Assembly: GCF_000499845.2 (NCBI RefSeq)
Contig: NC_023758.2
Span: 21,875,366-21,939,365, forward strand
From: Phaseolus vulgaris
Lineage: Eukaryota > Streptophyta > Magnoliopsida > Fabales > Fabaceae
Direction of reading: 5' to 3'
DNA: 64,000 bases
Within the stretch, counting starts at the first letter, position 1. Every line of letters starts with the position of its first letter. Below are positions 34,728-47,226 of this stretch, piece after piece. The notes beneath the pieces were generated by a model, which saw nothing but the letters and a program-made list of their open reading frames with translations, did no database searches and had not been told where the DNA came from. A program made the translations under genes and the position numbers.

Positions 34728-35819
34728 ATGGATGGAAAACTATCTTTTGAGGAGGGTGCTTCAATCTACAAACCACCTTTATTCTGTGGATTGAATTATA
34801 AATTTTGGGAAGCAAGAATGAAAATCTTTATTGAATCAATTGATCAAAGAATTTGGGACTCAATAGAGAATGGTCCTTACATTCCAAAGATCAAAAAGGA
34901 AAACTCTTTCATTGCAAAACCTTTGTCCAAATGGACAAATGATGAATGTAAGATGGCTCAGCTTGATAGGCCTGCTCAAAACATTATAGCTTCTGCACTA
35001 GATACTAATGAATTTTTTAGGATATCATAGTGCAAAACTGCTATGGAAATGTGGGAGACACTCAAGGCTGCTCATGAACCAAAGGAAGCAATGACAAAAA
35101 GTCAAGCACGAAGAAAGAGAAGGCAAAATAAGAAAAGCCTCAATCTTTGCTTCATGGCCAGAAAAGAGGATGACTCAAGTAGTGTAAGTTCATCAAACTC
35201 TTCAAACTCTGAAAATTATGGCCAATTACTTCAAGCCTTTCAAGAAACACATGAAGAAGCCAACCGATTGGCTCTCTTGAACAATCTGTTAAAAGAAAAG
35301 AACAGCTGGCTTGAAAACAGAGTAAAGGCATTGGAAGAGGATTTAGAACATTCAAAAACAGATTTTGAAAATCTGGAAATCATTTACAAAAATTTCTCTT
35401 GCATGTGTGATACTCTAGTTTGCGAAAATTGCGAAAATATTGAAAATAAGGTCCATTATCTTGTTAAAACAGTGGATAAGCTTTCTAAAGGCCAATCAAA
35501 CTTTGAGAGTGTGCTAGCATCTCAAAATTGTGTTTGTGGAAAATCTGGATTGGGTTTTAATCCACAAAACAAACAAGATAGATTTTCAAAATCATTTTCG
35601 AAAATGCTAGAAAAACAATCGATTGGATCATCGAAACAACCAATTGTTACATGCTTCTATTGCATGAAAAGAGGTCATTCTATGCGATTCTGTAAAATAA
35701 AAAAACATGCTGTTCCTAAAGGGCTTATGAAGTGGATTCCCAAGGGAAATAAAGCTTTTATTGATGAGTATAAACCAGATGGACCCACATTCATAAGGGG
35801 ACCAAACCTTTGTACTTGA
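34728..35819 (+). pseudogene. gag: Copia-3 gag pseudogene
   Basis: Starts ATGGATGGAAAACTATC at 34728 with the usual SFEEGASIYKPPLFCGLNY. The first part runs to an in-frame TAG at 35028-35030 and the same reading resumes as CKTAMEMWETLKAAHEP. After this the rest of the gag core and the first zinc knuckle are missing: the frame goes to a basic patch, then the serine-rich linker, a coiled coil (NNLLKEKNSWLENRVKALEE) and one knuckle CFYCMKRGHSMRFC. It ends at 35817-35819. Compared with Copia-1 gag, roughly 150-180 residues are lost. The capsid is therefore not expected to be functional. Confidence 0.85.
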
Positions 35820-35840
35820 AAATCTCTTTTGTAGGAAATC

Positions 35841-38800
35841 TTGGAGGAGAACAAGCAACTTTGGTACTTGGACAGTGGATGCTCCAAGCATATGATAGGG
35901 GACAAATCAAAGTTCCTGAGAATATCCTTCAAGCAAGAGGGTCATGTCACCTATGGAGATAACAACAAAGGAAGAATTCTTGGAAGAGGATCCATAGGAG
36001 ATGAGAACATCTTGGTGATTCATGATGTGCTTTTTGTTGAAGGCCTAAAGCATAATCTGCTGAGCATTAGCCAACTTTGTGACAAGGGATATCAAGTGAT
36101 GTTCAAGACAAACACATGTGAAATCTGTCTACCCAACACCAAAGAGGTAATGTTGATAGGTAAGAGAGTTAATAATGTGTATCTTCTAGATATCTCTTCA
36201 CCATGTTCAATTGGATGTCTTCTATCCAAGCAAGATGAATCTTGGCTTTGGCATATAAGAATTGCTCATATTCACATGAATCATTTGAACAAGCTAATAT
36301 CAAAAGATCTTGTGATTGGGCTGCCAAAACTCAAGTTTGAGAGGGATAACATTTGTGAAGCATGCCAAAATGGGAAACAAGTGAAAAGTTCTTTTAAAAC
36401 CAAAATGTTGTCTCTTCTTTGAGACCTCTTGAACTCCTTCACATGGATCTCTTTGGACCCTCTAGAACTATAGGTCTTGGTGGAAATTATTATGCTCTTG
36501 TTATTGTTGATGATTTCTCTAGGTACACTTGGACCTTGTTCTTGGAATTAAAGAGTGATGCCTTTGCTGCATTCAAAATGCTAGCAAGAAGACTACAAAA
36601 CACAAAGAACAACAACATAGGATCTATAAGGAGTTACCATGGAGGAGAATTTAAGAATGAGAAGTTTGTCAAGTTCTGTGAGAAGTTGGGGATTCTGCAC
36701 AATTTCTTTGCACCAAGAACACCACAGCAAAATGGAGTTGTAGAGAGGAAGAATAGGTCTCTTGAAGAGCTTGCTAGAACAATGCTTAGTGAATCATCAC
36801 TTCCTAAGTATTTTTGGGCAGATGCAGTGAGTACCTCTTGTTATGTGATGAATAGGGTACTTATAAGGCCCATTTTGAAGAAAACTCCATATGAAATTTT
36901 CAATGGAAGGAAGCGCAACATCAGTCACCTCAAAGTCTTTGGCTGTAGCTGTTTTGTTCTCAACAATGGAAAGGAAAGCTTGGGAAAGTTTGATGAAAAA
37001 GCTGACCTTGGTATTTTCATTGGTTATTCACTCACAAGCCATGCATATAGAGTCTACAACAAAAGGTTGATGACTGTAGAAGAATCAGTTCACGTTGTCT
37101 TTGATGAGGTAGATCGCAGAATCAGTCAGATCCCAAAGATCAGTGCTGAGGAAGATGAACAGAGCATCAGTTTGGAGAAGCTGGAAATCTGTGCAGAAAA
37201 ACAACCGGTTGATTCGCAGAAACAACCGATTGAAATTCTGCAACAAAATGAGTTGCCCAAAGAGTGGAGGATTCCTAGAGATCTGTCAGTGGATAACATC
37301 ATAGGGCAGATAAAGGAAGGTGTCTCCACACGTAGCTCCATCTCAAACTACTGCAGGCACACAACTTTTGTCTCTCAAATTGAACCAAAGTCAATTGAGG
37401 AAGCTCTCAAGGATGAGAAGTGGGTTGAAGCTATGCATGAAGAGCTAAATCAGTTTGAAAGGAATGAGGTATGGTTTCTTGTCTCTAAAACAAATGAAAT
37501 GAATATTATTGGTTCGAAATGGGTTTTCAGGAACAAGGTAGATGAGGATGGAGTGATCACAAGGAACAAAGCAAGGCTAGTTGCCAAAGGCTACAATCAA
37601 GAAGAGGGCATAGACTATGGTGAAACCTTTGCTCCTGTGGCTAGATTGGAGGCTGTAAGGTTGTTGCTGGCCTTTGCATGTATGAGTGGCTTTAAACTCT
37701 TCCAAATGGATGTAAAGAGTGCCTTCTTGAATGGCTACACCAATGAGGAAGTCTATGTAGATCAACCACCGGGTTTTGAAGATCACAAGTATCCTAACCA
37801 TGTCTTCAAGTTGAAGAAAGCTTTGTATGAACTAAAACAAGCTCCAAGGCAGTGGTATGAGAGGCTTAGCAACTTTCTGCTATCTCATGGTTATGAAAGA
37901 GGAATGGTAGACAAGACTCTCTTCATCAAGAAGTCAAATGCAGAAATAATTCTTGTGCAAATCTATGTTGATGACATCATCTTTGGTGCTACACAAGATA
38001 GATTGTGTGAAGAATTTGTGGCTGCAATAAAAGGTGAGTTTGAAATGTCTATGATGGGAAAACTATCTTTCTTTCTTGGATTGCAGGTTAAACAAACAAA
38101 GGATGGGATTTTCTTAAGTCAATCAAAGTATTGCAAGGAGATTCTCAAGAAATTTGAAATGGAGAATTGCAAAGAAGCAAGCACTCTAATGCCATCAAGC
38201 TGTTACATGGATGCAGATGCTGCTGGAAAGAGTATAGATCAAACAAAATACAGAGGTTTGACTGGATCTTTGCTTTATCTAACAGCTAGTAGGCCAGACA
38301 TCATGTTTGCGGTGTGTCTATGTGCAAGATATCAAGCAAATCCTAAAGAGTCACACTTCAAAGCTGCAAAAAGAATTCTGAAATATCTCAAAGGAACATC
38401 ATCTATAGGACTATGGTATCCTTCTCACTCTCCAATACATTTAATTGGTTATTCAGATTCTGACTTTGCAGGTTGCAAGCTAGATAGAAAAAGCACAAGT
38501 GGCACTTGTCACCTTCTTGGCTCAAGCCTAATCTCATGGCATAGTAAGAAGCAAGCATGTGTTGCTCTCTCTACTGCTAATGCTGAATATATAGCTGCTG
38601 AGCACAGATTCTATGGCTTAAGCAACAACTTGCAGATTTTGGTTTACAAATCAACAAAGTTCCCTTGATGTGTGATAACACAAGTGCAATCAATCTTACC
38701 AAAAATCAGAGTCAACACTCAAGGACCAAACATATTGAAATAAGACATCATTTCATTAGAGATCATGTGCAAAATGGGAACTGTGAAGTGAAGTTTGTGG

Positions 38801-38907
38801 AGACCAAACTGCAGTTAGCTGACATAATCACAAAACCATTACCAAAAGAGAGGTTTTTCTTCTTAAGAAATGAGTTAGGTATTCTTGATCTTAATAATCT
38901 CTCTTAA
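35841..38907 (+). pseudogene. pol: Copia-3 pol pseudogene (PR-INT-RT-RNase H)
   Basis: One polyprotein broken by two single-base shifts. 35841-36400: aspartic protease with intact DSGCSKHM (Asp codon 35871) and the pre-integrase segment with its HX3-4HX~30CX2C-like motif ([15 protein letters not shown]). Loss of one A in the run near 36400 shifts the frame. 36419-38605: integrase ([10 protein letters not shown], ..RSYHGGEF, QQNGVVERKN), its C-terminal part, RT (IGSKWVFRNK, FQMDVKSAFLNG, YVDD at 37964-37975) and RNase H (YSDSDFAGC, SKKQACVALSTANAEYIA). A second shift near 38605 leads to 38665-38907 (CDNTSAINLTKNQ, DIITKPLPKERF). The second integrase catalytic Asp (normally SDHGGEF) is Tyr at 36635-36637. 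RT motifs are intact. Confidence 0.93.
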
Positions 38908-39219
38908 ATCTGTTTGTGGTACATGTTAAAGTCTATTTGTGAAGACAAATAGGGGGAGTATTATTGGTTCTTGTATATCTATGTCTGATATTGCACAATA
39001 TGTTAAAAACTCTGATATAAAAGTGTTTTCTGCTGCTGTTGATAGAAACAACCGATTGTTTCGTGTAAACAACCGATTGTTTATCATGTTATATTCTTTA
39101 AATTAGTTAAAATCTAACTAGCTGCTGTAAGAAGCTTTGGATAGTATAAATGTTCTTTCTGCAGAAACTGCTTCAGATTTAATCAGGTACAACACAAGCA
39201 CCAGGGATTTGTCTTCATC

Positions 39220-39233
39220 AAATAGGGGGAGAT
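39220..39233 (+). promoter_or_regulatory. Copia-3 polypurine tract
   Basis: AAATAGGGGGAGAT directly before the 3' LTR. A similar AAATAGGGGGAG copy lies at about 38948-38959, just after pol. Confidence 0.9.
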
Positions 39234-40384
39234 TGTTGAACCTTGTGATGTTCAATGTTTTGAAGAATCCAAATCCTTTGAAAGATGTTGAAGCCTCTGC
39301 TTTGCTTGTTGTTTCTGTGCTGGTTTAAGCTTTGTTCTGGGGTAGTTTATATGGTGTAATCCACCCTTGTATTAAATATCAAACAATTAGCATCTCAATC
39401 TTTATGAAAGTAAAATGTTTTTCAAACTAAGTTGAAACAACCGATTGTTTTGTCGAAACAACTGATTGTTTATAGTTAGGTGTTTTGAGAAAGATTGAAA
39501 ACTGTTTTTTAATGGTTGAAACCGTTAAGTACCAAAACAACCGATTGATTCGAGGAAACAACCGATTGTTTGTTTTGGAACCATAACAGAAAAAACTGTT
39601 TTGTGTTTGACTGAGCTTTAAATGATTTAACTGAATACGCTCCAGTCATTAAATGCTTTGACCAATCTTTTAATGCAATTTAAGAGTTTGTTAAGATTTG
39701 ATAACAAACTACATCTTTGAATATATTAAGAAAAACATATTTGAGAATTAAGATAATCTTTTGACAAAGTTTTTCAAAAGAGTTTTTTTCAAAGTGCTGA
39801 GATTGCTTAAGAGTTTGTGATTGATCAAGGTGCTGGAATAGGATTCTACTTGTATTGATTTCAGATATTCATGTGTAACAAGTGTAATCTTTGTAATCTG
39901 TTGAACAATTTGTTTCTGTGTTTGCTGAGATTGGCTGTGTGTTCTTGAGGTGTTCAAGATCAGCAATCTTAGTGTTGGCCAAGGAGAGTGTGTTTCTTGA
40001 GGTGTTCAAGGTCATTCTCTTGGTGGTTGTGTAAGTGATCAAGTGGGGATTGCTTAGTGGATATCCTCAGGGTTTCTGAGAAGACTGGATGTAGCTCTGG
40101 ATTTGGAGTGAACCAGTATAAACAACTGTGTACAATTTCTCTATCCCTATCCTTTTAAATTCAGTTTTGTCTTTTTGAAACTGGTATAAACAACCGATTG
40201 TTTCGCTAAAACAACCGATTATTTTTCCAACTTTATGCTTTTGCTGTTTGTTTTGAAAAACGAAATTTTTAATCAAGGTTCTTTTGAAGAATTTTCATTC
40301 TAAGGCTAAAAGTTTACAAAAATCTTCCTTAAACAATTCACCCCCCCCCCTCCCCCCTCTCGTTTAAGGCCATATATTCTAACA
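39234..40384 (+). mobile_element. Copia-3 3' LTR
   Basis: 1151 bp with the same ends as the 5' LTR. Differences are mostly single bases and a longer C run at about 40340-40360. Confidence 0.93.
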
Positions 40385-41321
40385 AACTCCATAACATGGC
40401 CAATGGGCATTTTTGTTATTTCTTAGAAAAAATAGAAATTAGGTAAAAAGTAAGTGGGTTTTTTTATTTGAAACAGATAGGAAGGTTTTCGTGGTTTCAT
40501 TTCAAACAAAGCGGGAAGGTTTAGGTTTTTTTCTACGTGCGAACGGAAGAACAAACTAATTTAGGATTCAATTTGATTAGATACAATTTTACAGTGTCAT
40601 TGGGGTTCTTCATCATTTATGATATTTCTTCATAGTTTTCTAAGGTTGGTATTCATTTCTTTTGTTTTATTGTATTTTGGTTTCGATGTTTGGGATTTTG
40701 GTCTCTAATTTTACATTTGAGTGTGATTAATTTTCGATTTCGTGGTGTGCATTTTTGGTTTTTGATTTCTATTATGAGTTTTGATGTTAAGGGTTATTTA
40801 GGGTTCTAATTTGGATTTTGATTTAAGGGTTATTTAGGGTTCTATTTTGAGTATTGATTCTAGGGAATATTTAAGGTTTCTTTTTGTGTTTTGAAGTTAG
40901 GGGTTATTTAGGTTCCGATATGGCTTTTGATTTACGAAAATGATTACTTGACAATTATAATAGAGTTGCGTCGTTATACAACCAATTACTTGGTACAAAT
41001 CGATGACATGGCCAAGAGGTATTTTTGTCATTTCTTGGAAAATTTATAAATTAGATAAAAAGAAAGTGGTTTTTTATTTGAAATAGACAGGAAGGTTTTC
41101 ATGGTTTCATTTGAAACACAACGGGAAGGTTAGGTTTTCTGTGCAAACAGAAGAAGAAACTAATTTATGATTCAATTTGACACGATACAATTTGAGAGTG
41201 ACATTGGGGTTCTTTTTCATTTCTAAAATTTGTTGATAGTTTTCTGAGGTTGGTTAGGTTCATTTGTTTGATTGTATTTTGGTTTCAATTTTTGGGATAT
41301 TGGTCTCTACTTTTTCAATTG
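40385..41321. repeat. tandem array block 2
   Basis: Continues the unit interrupted at 32530. It is very close to 30666-31480, so it belongs to a higher-order duplicate. It stops in CTTTTTCAATTG where a solo LTR is inserted. Confidence 0.9.
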
Positions 41322-42246
41322 TGATGGAAACCGTCAGCCTCACACAACAATATAATAAGGAGGATGAAGACCTAGAGGTTGTTTATTGATTGAATTGCAA
41401 ATATGGGTCGAATTGAGCTTTTGCTTATTTTTGTAGGCCCAATCAAGAGGACAACTCTAGGTTGAAGGAATGTACAAACATATCCAAGAAGACCTCTAAG
41501 TCATCAAAACATAAACTAGAGCTTTGGTCAAAAGAACACAAGAAGACTGGGTTTCTACTGACTGGTCAGCATTATTTGTGGGTCAAGCTTTAGCTTAAAT
41601 AAATTTTATAAAGTTGTTTAGGATTTCATGGGCCATGTATTGGGCCTAGTAGCATAAAATAATTGGACCAAATATTTGGCCCAAGTAGTATAGGTTTTTG
41701 GGCTTGTATTTGGGCCAATAGTAAAATATGACTAGTTAGGGTTAAAAATGACTAGTTAGGGTAACAATTTGGCTTCTTTGAGTCCAATGTAACCCTAAAA
41801 CTTCTAGGGTATATTGGAGAACGAAAATACCTTGGCATGGAGCACATGGACGTCCACATAGCAACATAGGAGTGGAGAGAATTTAGCATGGAATGTGTGA
41901 GCTAAGCATGGAAAGCATGACTCCACATGGCACCTTCTCATTGGAAAGTTTTATTTTGAATTTTAAACTTTTAGCTCCAAAATGTTCAGCCCTCTCTCCT
42001 ATAAATAAGAGGGCTTGGCTCATGTAATTTCAAGATTAATCAATGAGTGAATTGCTGCCAAATTTGTGCCAATTACACTCTTGTCTCCCACTCTCCCTAG
42101 GATTGACGTTTGATCTTCAATTTTCCACTCGTCCAAGTGATTAGGCCTCACCTACCACTCTCCATACCTATCCTTCACCTTCAAGGAATCCACAGCTATT
42201 AGTGAGCTCCTTGTCCGCTACAATCCATGAAGGCACTCTTCCATCA
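41322..42246 (+). mobile_element. solo gypsy LTR, plus strand
   Basis: 925 bp, TGATGGAAACC...CTTCCATCA, with AATTG on the left (41317-41321) and GATTG on the right (42247-42251); the array unit without an insert reads GATTGGGTGCC here. A TATAAATAAGAGG box lies at about 42000-42012. Same family as 15492-16197 in opposite orientation. Confidence 0.88.
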
Positions 42247-44149
42247 GATTGGGTGCCATTTATTTTCGATTTCGTGGTGTGCATTTTTAGTTCTTGATTT
42301 CCATTATGGGTTTTGATTTTAGGGGTTATTTAGGGTTCTGATTTGGGGGTTCTAGTTTGGGTTTTTATTTAGGGGTTTAGGGTTCCGGTTTGGGTATTGA
42401 TTTTAGGGATTATTTAAGGTTTCGTTTTGTGTTTTTATTTTACGGATTATTTAGGTTCCGATTTGGTTTTGATTTAAGAAAATGATTAGTAGACAACTAT
42501 AATAGAGTTGCACCGACATACAACCAATTACGTGGCACAATTTGATGACACAACCAAGGGGCATTTTTATCTTTTCTTGGAAAAATTAGAAATTAAGTAA
42601 AAAGAAAGTTCTTTTTTATTTGAAACAGAAATGAAGGTTTTCGTGGTTTCATTTGAAACACAATGTGAAGGTTTAGATTTTTTGTGCATGCGAACGAAAG
42701 AACAAAGTAATTTAGAATACAATTTGATGATGACATTGGGGTTCTTCTTCATTTTTGAAATTTCTTCATGGTTTTCTAAGGTTGGTTTTCGTTTCATTTG
42801 TTTGATTTTATGTTGGTTCTGATGTCTAGGACTGTGGTCTCTCCTTTTGCAATTGGGTTCCATTAATTTTCAATTTTTTAGTGTGCATTTTTGGGATTTG
42901 ATTTCCATTATGGGTTTTGATTTTAGGGGTTATTTTATTTTAGTTCTGATGTCTGGGACTGTGGTCTCTCCTTTTGCGATTAGGTGCCATTAATTTTTTA
43001 TTTCGTGGTGTGCATTTTTGGGTTTTAATTTCCATTATGGGTTTGGATTTTAGGGGTTATTTAGGATTCAAAATTTTGGAGTTCTAATTTGTGTTTTCAT
43101 TTATGGGTTATTTAGGGTTCTGTTTTGGGTATTGATTTTAGGGATTACTTAAGGTTAGCTTTTGTGTATTGATTTTAGGGGTTTTTTAGGTTCCAATTTG
43201 GTTTTGATTTACGAAAATGATTAGTTGAGAACTATAATATTGTTGTGCTTGTATACAACCAATTACTTGGCATAATTTGATGACATAGCCAAAGGGCATT
43301 TTTTTCATTTCTTGGAAAAACTAGAAATTAGGTAAAAAGAAAGTGGTTTTTTATTTGAAACAGGAAGGAAGGGTTTTGTGGTTTATTTTGAAAGAATCTG
43401 TGAAGGTTTAAGTTTTTTTGGGTGTGCAAACGAAATGACAAACTAATTCAGGATTTAATTTGACAGGATACAATTTGATGGTGACATTGGGTTTCTTCTT
43501 CCTTTCCGAAATGTCTTCATAGTTTTGATGTTGGTTTTCATTTCATTTGTTTGATTGTATTTTGGTTTCAATGTCTGGGACTTTGGTCTCTCCTTTTGTG
43601 TTTGTGTGTCATTAGTTTTTATTTCGTGGTGTGTATTTTTGGTTTTTGATTTCCATTATGGGTTTATTTTAGGGGTTATTTAGGGTTCTAATTTGGGGAT
43701 TATATTTTGGGTTTTGATTTAGGGTTCCGTTTTGGGTATTGAATTTAGGGATTACTTAACATTCCATTTTTGGTTTTGATTTAAGGGTTTATTTAGGTTT
43801 CGATTTGGGTTTTCATTTACAAAAATTATTAGTTGAGAATTATAATAGAGTTGCATCGGTATACAACCAAATTACGTTGCACAATTTGATGACATGATCA
43901 AGAGGCATTTTTGTCATTTCTTGGAAAAACTTGAAATTGGGTAAAAGATAGTGGTTTTTATTTGAAATAGAAAGGAAGATTTTCTTGGTTTCATTTGAAA
44001 CACAGTGCGAAGGTTTATGTTTTGTTTTTTGCGTGCGAATGGAAGAATAAACTAATTTAGGATTCAATTTGACAGGATACAAATTGACATTGACATTGGG
44101 GTTGTTCTTTATTTCTGAAATTTCTTCATAGTTTTCAGAGGTTAGTTTT
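42247..44149. repeat. tandem array block 3
   Basis: About three units, with a local partial duplication near 42800-43010 (the TTTTGCRATT..CATTAATTTT segment occurs twice about 130 bp apart). Confidence 0.88.
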
Positions 44150-44876
44150 TGTACTAACCAGTGCCCAGTTCTCGGTAGTATTTTCGTATGCTCGGTTCTT
44201 TTGTACCACGAGGCCTGCTCAGTTCTTTTGTACCACGAGGCCTGCTCAGTTCCTTTATGCCACGAGAGACCTGCTTCGTGTTTGGGCCTATGTAAACCTG
44301 GCCAATCACTTTGGTCAGGTTAGGCCAAGAGCATAGGAAGGGTACACGAAGTAATTTCATTGTTGCACCTGTTAAAAGATATATTTTTGTGGTGGATATA
44401 ATCTCATTATTTTACAATATTTTCTCTGTTATAAATATGATGCATGTTTTTGTTGCATATCGGTTACATGTGGCTAGTTGCGATTAACCCTAGTAATATA
44501 CGGAGATGATTAGGTAACAGAAAGTGGACATGCGGATAGCACTTGAAGATCATTTATGCCCGCAGCAGGTGATTTTCTGTTGCCAATAAAAGTTTAATTA
44601 TTTTTCAGTTAATATTCGTTGAGCTCCAGGGGGAGTGGTTGCGTGTTGCATGAAAAGGTACGTTGTTTTTCGCACATCTTACTAAATTGTTGCTTTTCGG
44701 TGAGCCCTAACTGACTTGATCATCGGAGTGTAATCAACAGGTAGGGCACCCTCTGTCCCAATGGAGCCTTATTCTAAGCGCAACAAGGAGACGTGATTCT
44801 AGATCTAGAGGAGACAGACTTAGGAGGTCGCGTTCAACCTAAAGTCAACTTGCAACGCAGTCAACCGACAAGAACA
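44150..44876 (+). mobile_element. solo Tat-lineage LTR
   Basis: 727 bp, TGTACTAACCAG...GACAAGAACA, between GTTTT (44145-44149) and ATTTT (44877-44881), a 4/5 match. Same family as the LTR at 61913-62642 (opposite strand). A short tandem CACGAGGCCTGCTCAGTTC duplication lies near 44206-44255. Confidence 0.85.
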
Positions 44877-45649
44877 ATTTTCGTTTCATTTGTTTGATTA
44901 TATTTTGGTTTCGATGTATGGGAATGTGGTCTCTCCTTTTGCGATTGGGTGCCATTAATTTTTGATTTCATGGTGTGCATTTTTGGGTTTTGATTTCCAT
45001 TATGGGTTTAGATTTTAGGGGTTATCTAGGGTTCTAGTTTGGAAGTTCTAATTTGTGTTTTGAGTTAGGGGTTATTTGAGGTTTCGTTTTGGGTATTTAT
45101 TTTTGGGATTATTTTTTATTTTAAGAGTTATTTAGGTTCCGATTACGGTTTTGAGTTACAAAAGTGATTAATTGACAACTATAATAGAGTTGTGCCATTA
45201 TACAACCAATTACGTGACAATTTAATAAAATGACCAATGGGCATTTTTGTCATTTCCTATAAAAATTATAAATAAGGTAAAATGAAAGTGGTTTTTATTT
45301 GAATCAGGAAGGAAAGTTTTGTTGTTTCTTATGAAACACAGCCGGCAGGTTTAGGATTTTTTGTGCATGTGAACGGAAGAACAAACTAATTTAGGATTTA
45401 ATTTGATAGGATTCAATTGTTGTGACATTGGAGTTCTTCTTCATTTTGTTTTCGATGTTTTGGATTTTGGTCTCTCCTTTTTTGATTGGGTGCCATTATT
45501 TTGGAATTCGTGGTGTGCTTATTTGGTTTTTTTATTTCCATTATGGGTTTTGTTTTAAGGGTTATTTGGGGGGTTTAATTTGAGTTTCGATTTAGTGGTT
45601 ATTTAGGGTTCCATTTTGGGTCTTGATTTTAGGGATTATTGAAGGTTTC
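44877..45649. repeat. tandem array block 4
   Basis: A little over one unit with the usual block order, ending in AAGGTTTC at the Tat insertion. Confidence 0.88.
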
Positions 45650-46322
45650 TGTACCGACCAGTGCTCAGCCCTCAGTAGTATTTTGTATACTCGGTTCTTT
45701 TGCACCGCAAGAAACCTGCTCGGATGTTGGGCCTAGATAAACCTGGGCCAATGGCCTTGGTCAAGATGGGCCCATAACGCATGATGGGTCCGCGAAGTAA
45801 TTTCATTAATGCACCCTTTTAAAAGATATATTTGTGTGGTATATATAATCTTGTTATTATTTTACATAGTATGTGGCAATATTTTCTTTATTGCATGTTA
45901 CCGTTGCATATCTGTTACACGTGGCCAGTTGCTATTAACCCTAAGTAAATAGGGGATACTTATTTAACAGAATGTTGGCCTACGGTAAGGGACCTGAAGA
46001 TCATTGGTGCCCACGACATGTGATTTTTTTGTTATAATAACGTACTAGAATATTTTCAGTTAAGATTTACTTATCTCCAGGGAGAATGGTTGCATGGGGA
46101 TGTGCAACAATAAAAGGAGAGTAAGTCTCCAGGAAAAGGTATGTTGTTTTTGCACACTAAACTGAGAATTGTTATTTTTTGTGAGCTCTTACTGACTTGA
46201 TCGTCAGAGTGCAATCAACAGGTAGGACGCCCTCTATCACAACGGAGCCACAATTCAGTACCACTTACCTAACTGAGGCAAATCCAAGAAGGGGCGTTCA
46301 ACCCACTCAACTAGCGATAACA
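45650..46322 (+). mobile_element. Tat 5' LTR
   Basis: TGTACCGACCAGTGC to AGCGATAACA, 673 bp, immediately followed by the PBS. Confidence 0.88.
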
Positions 46323-46324
46323 TT

Positions 46325-46342
46325 TGGCGCCCACCCTAGGGC
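46325..46342 (+). promoter_or_regulatory. Tat primer-binding site
   Basis: TGGCGCCCACCCTAGGGC two bases after the LTR, matching the TGGCGCC-start PBS of Tat/Athila-type elements. I do not assign the tRNA. Confidence 0.75.
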
Positions 46343-46385
46343 CCGCTAAAACCTGATCCCATCCACACTTTGTTCAAGTTCGTAA

Positions 46386-47226
46386 ATGGAGATGAGGAAC
46401 ACAAGGCAAGAACCAGTGGTACAAGAAGGTGCAGGCGAGGCTCCCACATTACAACAACTTATGGAGACCATCAAGGCCCTCCAAGAAGCCAACGAACAGT
46501 CCAGACAGGAGCAAGAGAAACTACAAGAGGAGCTATGCAAAACCAATGAGGATTTGTGACGAGACCGACGTATCCCGGGACAACGAGAGACGAACCCGCC
46601 CGAGAGAGACTGTCTCAAGCCTTTCTCGCGGGCTATCATGGACGAGCCAGTGCCCGCACACTATTTGGCACCCAAGATTACCTTTACAGGGATGGAAGAC
46701 CCTAAAAGTCACCTCACTGCGTTTAATGCCCAGATGATAATCTCGGGTGGTTCAGACGCAGTGTGATGCAAGATGTTCATGGGCACCTTCACAGGCACGA
46801 CCATACAGTGGTTCAATGGACTCCCGGATGGCTATGTTACCTCTTTTGCCAAGTTTGCCAAGCTATTCCGAGAACAGTTTTATGAAAACCGGGTCAAACC
46901 CCCCGTTCTGTATGATCTCTTCAATGTGCGCCAAAGGGAATGGGAGACATTGAAAGATTACCTAAACCGATTTTGGGCTCTCATCGTGACACTTCAGACT
47001 CACTACGAAAATGTCATGGTGTTTGCTTTCGAGCAAGGGGTCGCTCTGACGATTCCCTTATCAGAAACCCGATTAAAACCTTTTCTGAAATTAGGCAAGA
47101 CTTCTCGACCTATGAAGGTTAACGAAACCTCGATTGGGAAGAAGGTAGAAGCAAGACAACACCCTTACAGGAAAGAAACAAAGAGGAGGAAGTCCACCCC
47201 AAATTTTGTATATCGTACAAAGAATT
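46386..47226 (+). pseudogene. gag: Tat gag pseudogene
   Basis: The frame opens ATGGAGATGAGGAACAC with a helical, Gln/Glu-rich N-terminus (LQQLMETIKALQEANEQ) and meets TGA near 46557. The capsid core follows (PKITFTGMEDPKSHLTAFNAQM, then FMGTFTGTTIQWFNGLPDG, FAKLFREQF, LKDYLNRFWALI), with another TGA near 46765 and a frame change. It ends near 47226 without a visible zinc knuckle. The core layout is typical of Tat gag. Confidence 0.85.

Larger units (their letters stand above)
32531..40384 (+). mobile_element. Copia-3, Sirevirus-like element with gag-pol
   Basis: Plus-strand element with LTRs 32531-34668 (including a nested solo LTR) and 39234-40384 and a perfect duplication AACTC (32526-32530, 40385-40389). 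PBS, gag, pol in the Copia order and polypurine tract are all present. The LTRs are very alike once the nested LTR is removed (about 1138 and 1151 bp). The coding region has a gag deletion and stop and two pol frameshifts. The same target sequence without the element is seen at about 30661-30680 in a duplicated array unit. Confidence 0.93.
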
